Positions 43,839-51,618 of a stretch of DNA of 64,000 nucleotides are shown here, one piece after another. The stretch covers positions 1 through 64,000 of the forward strand of contig CAZDEY010000008.1 in assembly GCA_964504565.1 (NCBI GenBank), written 5' to 3'. Both the position numbers and the translations under genes were made by a program. Within the stretch, counting starts at the first letter, position 1. Each line of letters opens with the position of its first letter. The DNA is from Cesiribacter sp964504565. GTDB taxonomy: Bacteria > Bacteroidota > Bacteroidia > Cytophagales > Cyclobacteriaceae. Below the pieces are notes generated by a model. That model was not told where the DNA came from, did not search any database, and saw only the letters and a program-made list of their open reading frames with translations.

Positions 43839-45515
43839 CTGCGTCCAGGCTACGCGCTGAACCTCGGCAGCTATACCCTGCTCCTGAAAAAACTGCAGCC
43901 AGTAGAGCTGCTGGGGCGAGAGCGCATCGGTAGGGCTCTTAACTTCAATAAGTTTATACTCCCCTTTTTTCCAAATAAATATATCTGGGAAGCCCCGGCC
44001 ATACTCTTTTAGGTTTTTGGCCATTTCCAGAAGCGTAGTGAACATAGCCGGGCGGGGTAAATTGGTAATTCCAGCCTTAACCAAGGGTAGCGTATTTTCG
44101 TGCCAGCCAACCAGCGGGTTACCCAAGCCCCATTTGTCTTCGTATACCGAGTTAATATGCTTAGTGAGCTTTTTTTTACTGCTTAACTGGGCTACCCGCT
44201 CCTCCAATCTATCTTTTCTTTTCAATAAAAATTGCGGAAGGTATAAATCGCTGGGAAACCTTTGCAGCGGGCTATGGTAAACCTGGGCATCCTGGTCAAA
44301 GATAATATCCCAAAAAATTAAGCCAAATAAACTCCGGAATAGGTAATTCTCGCTGTACATGGCCTTGTAACCCTGGTCCGAATAATACCGAAGTACGCCC
44401 TTCTCAACTTCGTACTTATAAACATCGCTAATTTCTATAACATCGCTATTTTTAAGCCAGCGGGTAGTGCTGCGGGTGGCTTTTTTGTCTTCTTGCTTGC
44501 GCAGAAAGTCACGGGCAAAAATTTCTTCCTCCGAATTCTTTGGGGTTTTAAGTATGCTATGGCATACACTTACGGCCTGCTGCAACTCGCCGCGCTTATG
44601 CAGAATTCGTACCTGCCGTTCCCGCGAGGGCGGTTCTTGGGTAAAGCGGTAAACTTCCAGGGCAAAATCGGGCTGTTGGCGTTGTTCTAGAATTCGCCCT
44701 AATTTGCGGGTAAGCCTATCAAAGGTAGGTTTGGCAATAGGGTTTAACGCTACGCCCCGGCTGCCAATTTGTAGAAACCAGCTATACAAATTTTCGGCCG
44801 GGCTCTCCTCTCGCAATTCCCTAAATTTCTGGTACATGGCCGATACCCAGAATTGCTCTTCTGCCTCCTGCCAGTTAGTAAATTTGGCGACCAGTTTATC
44901 TTCTTCCGGGGCTTCAAAGCGTACCAAACCCAAATCGCGAACCACAAAATCCGACATTTGGCCGTGCAGGTGCCCAAAGAACAGGAACTTAAGCATTTCG
45001 TACTCATCACTATAATGCTGGCGTACAATATCTTCTTCCTGAATTACAGCAACCAGCAAGTCGGGGCAGGGCAATTCTTCCAGCATACGCTGGGCCAGTT
45101 CTTCTTTTTTATATTTTGAAATACCCCTAAGCTTAGGTTCCAGCAATTTACACAGGGCGGTAAGCTCGGCTTTACTATAAATTTGAAGCAGATCGGCCAG
45201 GCTGTGGAGGTGTTGCTGGGTTACTTTGCGGCAAAACCCTCTAAGGAGTAGCTCATTTAGGGCCGATTCCTGATCGGTAATTTCAGCGTACTGAATTTTG
45301 CTGAAGCGAAAATACTGCCCCTTTCGGTTGGCAAAACGCAGATACAAGCATTGGGCATCCTCGCTTAGGCTTTCAAAAGCCTGCATAAAAGCTAATTCAG
45401 CCAGACCCAAAATTGGTTGGTACTTATCCTGAACGAATTGTACCAAGCTCTTAAAATTATCCAGATAATATTTGGGTGGTAACTCCTGCACCTGCCTTGC
45501 CCTTCCTCCTGCCAT
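43836..45515 (-). CDS. FAN1-like VRR-NUC domain nuclease
   Basis: 559 residues. The C-terminal VRR-NUC domain carries GRGFPDIFIWKKGEYKLIEV: the PD and ExK residues of the PD-(D/E)xK fold, with SENYLFRSLFGLIFWD supplying the first acidic residue about 150 residues earlier. The N-terminal part is helical (SAP/TPR-like), as in eukaryotic FAN1, which cleaves flaps and interstrand crosslinks. A role in structure-specific DNA repair is therefore likely. It ends in convergence with the head GIN gene and follows the DUF2721 gene by 57 nt. Confidence 0.9.
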   Translation of the reverse strand: MAGGRARQVQELPPKYYLDNFKSLVQFVQDKYQPILGLAELAFMQAFESLSEDAQCLYLRFANRKGQYFRFSKIQYAEITDQESALNELLLRGFCRKVTQQHLHSLADLLQIYSKAELTALCKLLEPKLRGISKYKKEELAQRMLEELPCPDLLVAVIQEEDIVRQHYSDEYEMLKFLFFGHLHGQMSDFVVRDLGLVRFEAPEEDKLVAKFTNWQEAEEQFWVSAMYQKFRELREESPAENLYSWFLQIGSRGVALNPIAKPTFDRLTRKLGRILEQRQQPDFALEVYRFTQEPPSRERQVRILHKRGELQQAVSVCHSILKTPKNSEEEIFARDFLRKQEDKKATRSTTRWLKNSDVIEISDVYKYEVEKGVLRYYSDQGYKAMYSENYLFRSLFGLIFWDIIFDQDAQVYHSPLQRFPSDLYLPQFLLKRKDRLEERVAQLSSKKKLTKHINSVYEDKWGLGNPLVGWHENTLPLVKAGITNLPRPAMFTTLLEMAKNLKEYGRGFPDIFIWKKGEYKLIEVKSPTDALSPQQLYWLQFFQEQGIAAEVQRVAWTQ

Positions 45516-45572
45516 AGAGCGTACAATTTACGCAAGAATGGCCAAAGCTCCCTACAAATTTTAGCAAAAATC

Positions 45573-45974
45573 CTACTTAGGGCTGCCTTCTTCCAGATCG
45601 CCAAGCTGTATTTCCAGGGCGTGCACCGATATCAATATTTCTTTCAGGGAAAAAACTAAGGAAATTAGTAAGGTAACCAGCGATAAAACAAATAGCACTT
45701 CACCGGCCTGTTGAAAACCCAAGTAGAGTACAAAAATACAACAAACACACCCAAACATGCCCGATATACCAAAGGCCTGCATATTACGAATCACGTATAG
45801 GCGGCGTCTCAGATTGGTAATTTGGCCGTAAGTACGCTGCTGAGGGTTCTGCTGGTACTGCTGGTGCAAACTACGGATGAGGGTAGCCACCGCCAAAAAT
45901 CGATTGTTGTAGGCCAGCAATAGAAGCGAAATAGCCGGAAAAAATATAGCCGGAGTGGTCAGGGAAAGATTCAT
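45573..45974 (-). CDS. DUF2721 membrane protein
   Basis: 133 residues, three membrane segments (PAIFFPAISLLLLAYNNRFL; about 70-90; about 95-115). Basic segment with RTYGQITNLRRRLYVIRN between the first two. The DUF2721 family is widespread and uncharacterised. Its ATG lies eight nucleotides behind the terminator stem of the upstream HTH gene (45975-46013). It is followed after 57 nt by the FAN1-like nuclease. Confidence 0.85.
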   Translation of the reverse strand: MNLSLTTPAIFFPAISLLLLAYNNRFLAVATLIRSLHQQYQQNPQQRTYGQITNLRRRLYVIRNMQAFGISGMFGCVCCIFVLYLGFQQAGEVLFVLSLVTLLISLVFSLKEILISVHALEIQLGDLEEGSPK

Positions 45975-46013
45975 AAATAAAAAGCGGCCAGTTAGAATAA
46001 CTAACCAGCCGCT
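45975..46013 (-). terminator. terminator of HTH gene abutting DUF2721 start
   Basis: On the minus strand AGCGGC-GTTAG pairs with CTAAC-GCCGCT (internal CA/TG mismatch) and is followed by TTTTATTT, which runs directly into the ATG of the next gene. Confidence 0.8.
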
Positions 46014-46035
46014 AATTTACACAATACCAGTATAA

Positions 46036-46827
46036 TTATTGGGCCATGCGAGCCACTTTGTCTTCCAGATAAGCTACCCGGTTTGCCAGCATTTCTACGC
46101 GCATGCGCAATTCCTGGGCTAGGTTTTGCTCATTGGCCGCTGTGCCGCTGCCGGCAGCATAAGCCGTAGCCGACTGGCCCTGCTGTCCATTATTTTGCTG
46201 AATGGGCTGAGCTTCTTGCTGAGCTTCCTCCATTAGTTCTTCCGGGCTTACGGTATCTTCCGCAGCAACCGGCGTTGCCAGGCTGCGGCCGGTTTTTTTA
46301 GCCGCTGGTTTGTCTTTCTTCGGAATTTCAATTCCTAATTCTTCGGCCAGCTCATCTAGGGTGGTGCCGGTTTGCAGTAGCAAGGTTCCCATCAGCATTG
46401 GCGTAGGGCTGTTTTGCCCGCGAAGGGTTTTTTCTAAGAAAAACTTACTTTCGCCGGCGGCCTTAGCTACCTGCTCTACAGTTTTACCTGATTGGCCAAT
46501 TTTCTTTCTAATTAAACGTCCGGCTTTTTTCCAGTAATCGTCGCTAGTAAGTTTTGCAAAAGCCGGATGTTCGCCAATAGCCGAAAGTGTTGGGCGTCCG
46601 CTCCCCTCAATTAGCCACTCTGGATTAACAAAACCATCGTAAGAATCAAGAATTTTACGAATAGTACTACGGCGCGGATCTTTGTCAGATTCGTATAGGC
46701 TTTTTAGCGTATTGTAAGCAAGTCCGGATTCTTTGGCGAACTTATTAGGAGTAAGTTTTAAAATTTCTTCTTGAAGATATTTTACCCGATCTCCAATACT
46801 GTTAAAAGTAGGCGTTTGATTTTCCAT
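46036..46827 (-). CDS. helix-turn-helix regulator with coiled-coil tail
   Basis: 263 residues. The first HTH (TPNKFAKESGLAYNTLKSLY) is XRE-like; a second related block (QSGKTVEQVAKAAGESKFFL) lies at about 105-160. A low-complexity linker rich in A, Q and G (AQPIQQNNGQQGQSATAYAA) leads to a C-terminal coiled coil (QELRMRVEMLANRVAYLEDK). ATG 46827 was chosen; the longer frame to 46899 covers the promoter. It has a perfect promoter at 46881-46911 and a pair of direct repeats in its leader, so autoregulation is likely. Target genes are unknown. Confidence 0.82.
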   Translation of the reverse strand: MENQTPTFNSIGDRVKYLQEEILKLTPNKFAKESGLAYNTLKSLYESDKDPRRSTIRKILDSYDGFVNPEWLIEGSGRPTLSAIGEHPAFAKLTSDDYWKKAGRLIRKKIGQSGKTVEQVAKAAGESKFFLEKTLRGQNSPTPMLMGTLLLQTGTTLDELAEELGIEIPKKDKPAAKKTGRSLATPVAAEDTVSPEELMEEAQQEAQPIQQNNGQQGQSATAYAAGSGTAANEQNLAQELRMRVEMLANRVAYLEDKVARMAQ

Positions 46828-46842
46828 GAAAGAAAAATAATT

Positions 46843-46863
46843 ATGACAGATAAGTGAATGACA
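46843..46863. repeat. 15-bp-spaced direct repeat ATGACA in regulator leader
   Basis: ATGACA at 46843-46848 and again at 46858-46863. The repeats lie between the predicted transcription start (about 46877) and the ATG (46827), a good position for an operator of the encoded HTH protein. Confidence 0.4.
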
Positions 46864-46880
46864 AATAAATAAAAGTTTAG

Positions 46881-46911
46881 CAAAGTTATAATACAACATC
46901 TTTACTTCAAA
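46881..46911 (-). promoter_or_regulatory. Bacteroidota-type promoter of the HTH regulator
   Basis: On the minus strand TTTG (46908-46911), 19-nt spacer, TAACTTTG (46881-46888); both boxes perfect. The leader would be about 50 nt. Confidence 0.75.
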
Positions 46912-47159
46912 ATACCCATCCTATTTTTATCAAATATTTTCAATAATTTCAAACTCATTCATGTTTTCTAGACAGAAAAGATTCTAACACTAGAATAAAT
47001 TCCTCTTAATTTTATTAAAATATGGCTGCGCACTAAATACTTAAGCAAATCAGTATCAATGTTTTATTATTGCTCTTACTAATTCATTTCTTATTCTTGC
47101 ATAAAACTAATTACCTCACTATCTATTTCTATAAATCAGGATAGATTGAAACAAGTTAC

Positions 47160-48002
47160 ATGGTCTACGGAAAGGAGCGCCTAAAGCAAAACTGGCGAAA
47201 GAAGCTATATATTATAATTTTTGAATCGGACACGCCGGCCGGTAAAGCTTTTGATGTTATACTACTTATACTGATTTTGCTCAGTATGCTTACCGTAATG
47301 CTGGAAACTGTAACCAGCGTTAAAGCCCGCTACGGCAACTTACTATTAACGTTAGAGTGGTTTTTTACCATTTGCTTTACTATTGAATACCTACTTAGAA
47401 TAATTAGTGCCGGCTACCCCAGAAAGTATATTTTTAGCTTTTTCGGTATTGTTGATCTGCTATCCATATTACCGAGTTACTTAACCTTTTGGTACCACGG
47501 CACCCGCTTCTTTACTGTGATTAGAGGTTTACGGCTGTTGCGGATTTTTAGAGTATTAAAATTAAGCCGTTACTTAGGCGAAGCTCAAACCCTATCAAAA
47601 GCATTGCGGGCCAGCGTATATAAAATTGTGGTATTTATTGGGGCAGTTTTAATTGTAGTAGTAATTATTGGCGCTTTAATGTACCTGATTGAAGGAGGCA
47701 ATCCGAAAAGCGGTTTCCGCAACATACCAATTTCTATTTACTGGGCAGTGGTTACCTTAACTACGGTAGGCTACGGCGATATTGCCCCGCAAAGCCCGGC
47801 CGGGCAAATTTTGGCTACTATTCTTATGCTGCTCGGCTACGGAATTATTGCAGTTCCTACCGGTATAGTAAGCTCGGAATTGAGCAAAGCCGAACGCACT
47901 AATATTTCGCTAAAACCTGTGAATTGCCCTCGCTGCTCACCGGCCGACCACCAGCCCGATGCTACTTTTTGTAAATATTGCGGCATAAATATTAAAGAAT
48001 AA
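47160..48002 (+). CDS. voltage-gated potassium channel with C-terminal zinc ribbon
   Basis: 280 residues. S1-S6 architecture; the S4-like segment is RGLRLLRIFRVLKLSR (122-137) and the selectivity filter is TTVGYGD (201-207). The C-terminus adds a zinc-ribbon with Cys256, Cys259, Cys271 and Cys274 (CPRC, CKYC), not a usual channel domain. It stands alone between a divergent HTH regulator and the M28 peptidase. Potassium conduction is a safe inference; a zinc- or redox-dependent gate is speculation. Confidence 0.93.
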   Translation: MVYGKERLKQNWRKKLYIIIFESDTPAGKAFDVILLILILLSMLTVMLETVTSVKARYGNLLLTLEWFFTICFTIEYLLRIISAGYPRKYIFSFFGIVDLLSILPSYLTFWYHGTRFFTVIRGLRLLRIFRVLKLSRYLGEAQTLSKALRASVYKIVVFIGAVLIVVVIIGALMYLIEGGNPKSGFRNIPISIYWAVVTLTTVGYGDIAPQSPAGQILATILMLLGYGIIAVPTGIVSSELSKAERTNISLKPVNCPRCSPADHQPDATFCKYCGINIKE

Positions 48003-48090
48003 TAAATAGTTAGCTATAAACTTGATTGCTCGGCGGTATTCTTTCTAACTTTATAGGAAACCGATCATTTAGTCTTAAATCCAGTTCACT

Positions 48091-49395
48091 TTGCCACTTT
48101 TCCGGCTATCTCTGCTATTAGTAATTTATTCAATAAGCCACTTTGCTGCGGCCCAATTACCCGATACTTCCTGGGTTAGGTCGTACGCCAAAGAAATAGT
48201 GAGGGATTTGGCAGCTCCTGAATTTTACGGCCGCGGTTACGTTAACGATGGTCACCGGCTGGCGGCTACCTATATTGCCAAAGAATTTAAAGAGATTGGC
48301 CTCCGCTCATTTGGTAACGGCTACTTTCAGGAGTTTCCCATTTCGGTCAACACTTTCCCCGAAGAAGCTACACTTATAATTAACAAAAAAGCTCTGGTTC
48401 CCGGCACCGATTTTATGGTTTCTCCCTGCAGCAATACGCTTAAGGGGAAATATAAAACTTTTTACCTGAGTGCCGAAGTAGTGGCTGATTCGGAAAAACT
48501 GCTGAATTGCTTGGCCGAGGCCGAAGACAAAATTTTATACATTGACCAAACGGCCCAGGTTGACAGCAGCCAGGCCTTTAAGGATAAATTCCGGCAGGGA
48601 ATTTCTTTTTTAAGCACGTTCAGAAATAACCCGGCGGTGGGTATAATTTTGGCTACTACCGATAAATTAACCTGGCATATTGCCCAGCAACCCTGCCCAA
48701 TACCCCAGTATATAGTTAGAAAAGAGGCCCTAGCCAAACCACCGGAAAAAGTTGAACTTGCTGTTGTAAACAAATATGAGCCTGAAATAAACACCCAAAA
48801 TGTTATTGGGTTGTTGCCCGGAAAGAACCCGGAAGCCAGCGTAGTGGTTATAAGCGCCCACTACGACCATTTAGGGATGATGGGCAATAAAACCTACTTT
48901 CCCGGTGCTAACGATAATGCCTCCGGAGTTGCCATGATGCTTAGCCTGGCCAGGCACTTTAAAGAAAACCAGCCCGATGTAAGTTTACTCTTTATAGCAT
49001 TTGGGGCCGAAGAGGTTGGTTTATTAGGCTCCAGCCACTATGTTAACCATCCGCTGGTACCACTGGAAAAAACCCGTTTTGTTTTAAACCTAGATATTAC
49101 CGGCACTGGCGAAGAAGGCATTAAGGTAGTAAATGGCAAGGTTTTTACTGATAAATTTAATCAGCTTGAAAGCTTAAATAGCCAAAATGGCCTGTTGAGC
49201 CAGGTTTCGGCCCGGGGCGAGGCCTGCAACAGCGACCATTGCCTGTTCTATAAGCAAGGTATACCCTCGTTCTTTATTTATACTTTGGGCGGCATAAAGG
49301 CTTACCACGACCCTCTGGATAAGAGCGAAACCCTACCCCTGACCGCTTTTCCGCAATTATTTGCCCTGCTAAGTAAGTTTGTACCTTCTTTATGA
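48091..49395 (+). CDS. M28 family zinc aminopeptidase, secreted
   Basis: 434 residues. Signal peptide to about FAAAQ, then a PA-like region and the M28 catalytic domain. Zinc ligands and catalytic residues are visible in VISAHYDHLG, PGANDNASG, AFGAEEVGLLGS, NLDITGTG and AYHDPLD. The start is TTG at 48091, since an in-frame stop lies only five codons upstream and there is no ATG before the signal peptide. It should degrade peptides in the periplasm or outside. No T9SS domain is present. Confidence 0.92.
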   Translation: MPLFRLSLLLVIYSISHFAAAQLPDTSWVRSYAKEIVRDLAAPEFYGRGYVNDGHRLAATYIAKEFKEIGLRSFGNGYFQEFPISVNTFPEEATLIINKKALVPGTDFMVSPCSNTLKGKYKTFYLSAEVVADSEKLLNCLAEAEDKILYIDQTAQVDSSQAFKDKFRQGISFLSTFRNNPAVGIILATTDKLTWHIAQQPCPIPQYIVRKEALAKPPEKVELAVVNKYEPEINTQNVIGLLPGKNPEASVVVISAHYDHLGMMGNKTYFPGANDNASGVAMMLSLARHFKENQPDVSLLFIAFGAEEVGLLGSSHYVNHPLVPLEKTRFVLNLDITGTGEEGIKVVNGKVFTDKFNQLESLNSQNGLLSQVSARGEACNSDHCLFYKQGIPSFFIYTLGGIKAYHDPLDKSETLPLTAFPQLFALLSKFVPSL

Positions 49396-49553
49396 GCTAA
49401 TTTTAATTTTTGCTTAAAACCAGCTATATCCTACTTCGTCTAAGGTTAGTTTCGAAACTCACTTTTTTGCCCTCCGGCAATTTTTCAAATTTGTAGAGTA
49501 CGCAACAACAATGAAGCCGACTGGTTACGTTAAGTTGTAAATACACCACTATT

Positions 49554-49901
49554 ATGAAAAAATTGCTTTTTATAGTTCCTGTACTGCTAATTGCTTTTGC
49601 CTTTAGTCCGGCTCAGTTACTGAAAACAGGTTTACGAATTACTATTCTGGATGAACTTGGCAACGTTCAGCCTAACGCTAAGGTAGTGTTGTACCCTAGC
49701 CTGGAAGATTACCGCCAAGAAACCAACGCAATTGCTAGTTCGGAAACCGATAAAAAAGGTATAGCTAAGTTTACCGATCTTGAGCCGAAAGTGTATTACG
49801 TGAACGCCAGTAAGGACGACAAAAATAATATTGGGGCGGGTGTGCAAACCGACACCTTAAAGGAAGGCCGGATAAATAAAGTAAATATTGTAATTGAATA
49901 A
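49554..49901 (+). CDS. secreted carboxypeptidase-regulatory-like protein
   Basis: 115 residues. Signal peptide (MKKLLFIVPVLLIAFAFSPA), then a single beta-sandwich domain (LRITILDELGNVQPNAKVVL, GIAKFTDLEPKVYYVNASKD) of the carboxypeptidase-regulatory/transthyretin-like kind. It is probably periplasmic; no partner is evident. The Nudix gene follows after 12 nt. Confidence 0.8.
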   Translation: MKKLLFIVPVLLIAFAFSPAQLLKTGLRITILDELGNVQPNAKVVLYPSLEDYRQETNAIASSETDKKGIAKFTDLEPKVYYVNASKDDKNNIGAGVQTDTLKEGRINKVNIVIE

Positions 49902-49913
49902 CTGCACCAGCCC

Positions 49914-50474
49914 ATGACACGCCAACACCTTCTGGATGCGCTGCGCACCTACCAGCCGGCCGACGCCCGCGAGGAAGGCCACCGCGCTGCCCTGGAAAAG
50001 CTCCTGAACGTATCGAAAAGTTGCTTTTACCGGAGTAGGCTGGCAGGCCATATTACTGCCTCAGCATGGGTAATTGCGCCGGCAGAACAGCGGGTTCTGC
50101 TAATGCACCACCGAAAATTAGACCGCTGGTTACAGCCCGGCGGCCATGCCGACGGCGATGAAAATTTAGCTGGTGTAGCGCTGCGAGAAGCCCACGAAGA
50201 AAGCGGGCTGTGCAGCTTGCGGCTGCTAAAGCCTACCATCTTCGACATTGATGTACACACAATCCCGACGCGGGCTAACGAACCGGAACACCTGCACTAC
50301 GATGTTCGCTACCTACTTACTGCCGATGCCAATGAAAAAATTAATTACTCGCTAGCCGAGAGTAAAGGTTTTGCTTGGGTAAATTGGTCGGAAGTGGGCA
50401 AAAAAACGGGTTTCGAAGCTTCCATGGTCCGCTTGGTGGAGAAAACTGAAAATCTGTACCAACTTTCTGCCTAA
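49914..50474 (+). CDS. Nudix hydrolase
   Basis: 186 residues. The Nudix box GGHADGDENLAGVAL then REAHEESGL fits G-x5-E-x7-REUxEExGU exactly. The N-terminal 50 residues are helical. No substrate-specific motif was recognised. It begins 12 nt after the preceding gene and is followed 17 nt later by the thioesterase; all three could be one transcript ending at the terminator at 50922-50955. Confidence 0.88.
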   Translation: MTRQHLLDALRTYQPADAREEGHRAALEKLLNVSKSCFYRSRLAGHITASAWVIAPAEQRVLLMHHRKLDRWLQPGGHADGDENLAGVALREAHEESGLCSLRLLKPTIFDIDVHTIPTRANEPEHLHYDVRYLLTADANEKINYSLAESKGFAWVNWSEVGKKTGFEASMVRLVEKTENLYQLSA

Positions 50475-50491
50475 GCTATTATTTTAGCGGT

Positions 50492-50914
50492 ATGAAAAAT
50501 TTTCGGTTTCACGCCCCGGTAGAAGTTCGCTATGCCGATTTAGATACTATGCGGCACGTAAACAATGCTGTCTATTTGACTTATATTGAGCAGGTACGGT
50601 CGTATTATTTAGAAGAAGCCTGCCAATGGGATTGGAAAAAGTGGGGTATGGTATTGGCTAAAACCGATATTGACTACCGCCGGCAAATTCAGTTTCATAA
50701 TAAACCAGATGTGTGGATTAGGACCAGTCAGTTAGGCAATTCATCTATTACCCAAGATGTAATTATTACCGAACAGGGCGATCCGGAAATGGTATTTGCC
50801 AAAGCCCGGATTATTTTAGTTCATGTGGACTATAAAACCGGCCGGCCCCAACCAATACCCCAGGAAGTTCGCGAAAGGCTTACCCGCTACGAGGAAGTTG
50901 AAATTTCAGCGTAA
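50492..50914 (+). CDS. acyl-CoA thioesterase (4HBT family)
   Basis: 140 residues, hotdog fold. The catalytic signature YADLDTMRHVNNAVYLTYIE has the Asp and the HVNN typical of YbgC/4-hydroxybenzoyl-CoA thioesterases. Cytosolic. Substrate chain length cannot be predicted. It lies 17 nt behind the Nudix gene and is closed by a strong terminator. Confidence 0.92.
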   Translation: MKNFRFHAPVEVRYADLDTMRHVNNAVYLTYIEQVRSYYLEEACQWDWKKWGMVLAKTDIDYRRQIQFHNKPDVWIRTSQLGNSSITQDVIITEQGDPEMVFAKARIILVHVDYKTGRPQPIPQEVRERLTRYEEVEISA

Positions 50915-50921
50915 ACCTACA

Positions 50922-50955
50922 AATTGCTAACTATACAGTTAGCAATTATTTTTTT
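50922..50955 (+). terminator. intrinsic terminator after thioesterase
   Basis: Perfect 11-bp stem AATTGCTAACT / AGTTAGCAATT with loop ATAC (50922-50947), followed by ATTTTTTT. Confidence 0.92.
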
Positions 50956-50988
50956 AGCATATTTTTTACTCCGGCCCGTTTACTAAAC

Positions 50989-51558
50989 ATGCACTACCGA
51001 TCTTGGCTCACCCTGCTTTTTACTGTATTTGTAAGCGTGAATTGCCTTCAAGCTCAGATTTTTAATCGAAGCGGTTCTGACGATAAAGATAAAGACCAGA
51101 AAAAAGAAAAGTTAAAGGTCTATCAGGAAACCCGGGGCTATATAATTGGCTATGAACGTGGCCGTACTGATATGCTTCGGCTGGGCTACCATGCTAATTG
51201 GAAGAAAATACGTTTAAAGAAACCTACCATTCATGCAGTTGAAGGCTTTGCTTCTGTTGCCCCCTTTACAGGTATTTTAGGGTTAGAAGGGGCCTACTGG
51301 CAACGCCAAGGCCGGTTTAAGTGGACTTACGGTGGCCGCTTTGGCTACTTTACCAACTTTGACGAGGGCACGGTTTCAGTAGGTCCGGCGATCGGATTTA
51401 GGCTGCTGGGCTTGCACGCCCAGGGCGGCTTTAACCTGCTATCTAACCCGGATGTAGAAGCTAACCGGCTTTACCTGAGCCTAAGTTTTCTAATAGGATC
51501 ACACACGCGGGTGCATAGCAAAAAGGGCGATAAGGAAAAGGATATTATTAAGTGGTGA
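50989..51558 (+). CDS. outer-membrane beta-barrel-like hypothetical protein
   Basis: 189 residues. Signal peptide to CLQAQ, a charged segment (SDDKDKDQKKEKLKV) and then amphipathic strands (YIIGYERGRTDMLRLGYHAN, FKWTYGGRFGYFT, LYLSLSFLIGS) that suggest an eight-stranded barrel. The family was not recognised. It sits between two terminators and is probably transcribed on its own. No T9SS sorting domain is seen. Confidence 0.75.
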   Translation: MHYRSWLTLLFTVFVSVNCLQAQIFNRSGSDDKDKDQKKEKLKVYQETRGYIIGYERGRTDMLRLGYHANWKKIRLKKPTIHAVEGFASVAPFTGILGLEGAYWQRQGRFKWTYGGRFGYFTNFDEGTVSVGPAIGFRLLGLHAQGGFNLLSNPDVEANRLYLSLSFLIGSHTRVHSKKGDKEKDIIKW

Positions 51559-51562
51559 ACAC

Positions 51563-51602
51563 ATAAAAAATGCCCGAAGTATAAACTCCGGGCATTTTCG
51601 TA
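51563..51602. terminator. bidirectional terminator between OMP gene and PorE-like gene
   Basis: AAAATGCCCG (51567-51576) pairs with CGGGCATTTT (51589-51598), with inner pairing of AGT/ACT; flanked by A-rich and T-rich tracts and placed between convergent genes. Confidence 0.88.
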
Positions 51603-51618
51603 ATTAACTCACTCACTT

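Larger units (their letters stand above)
46828..47159. other. 332-nt divergent intergenic region
   Basis: Very AT-rich region between the HTH regulator (minus) and the K+ channel (plus). It holds the promoter and direct repeats of the regulator. I see no clear plus-strand promoter and no ORF or RNA gene. Confidence 0.6.
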
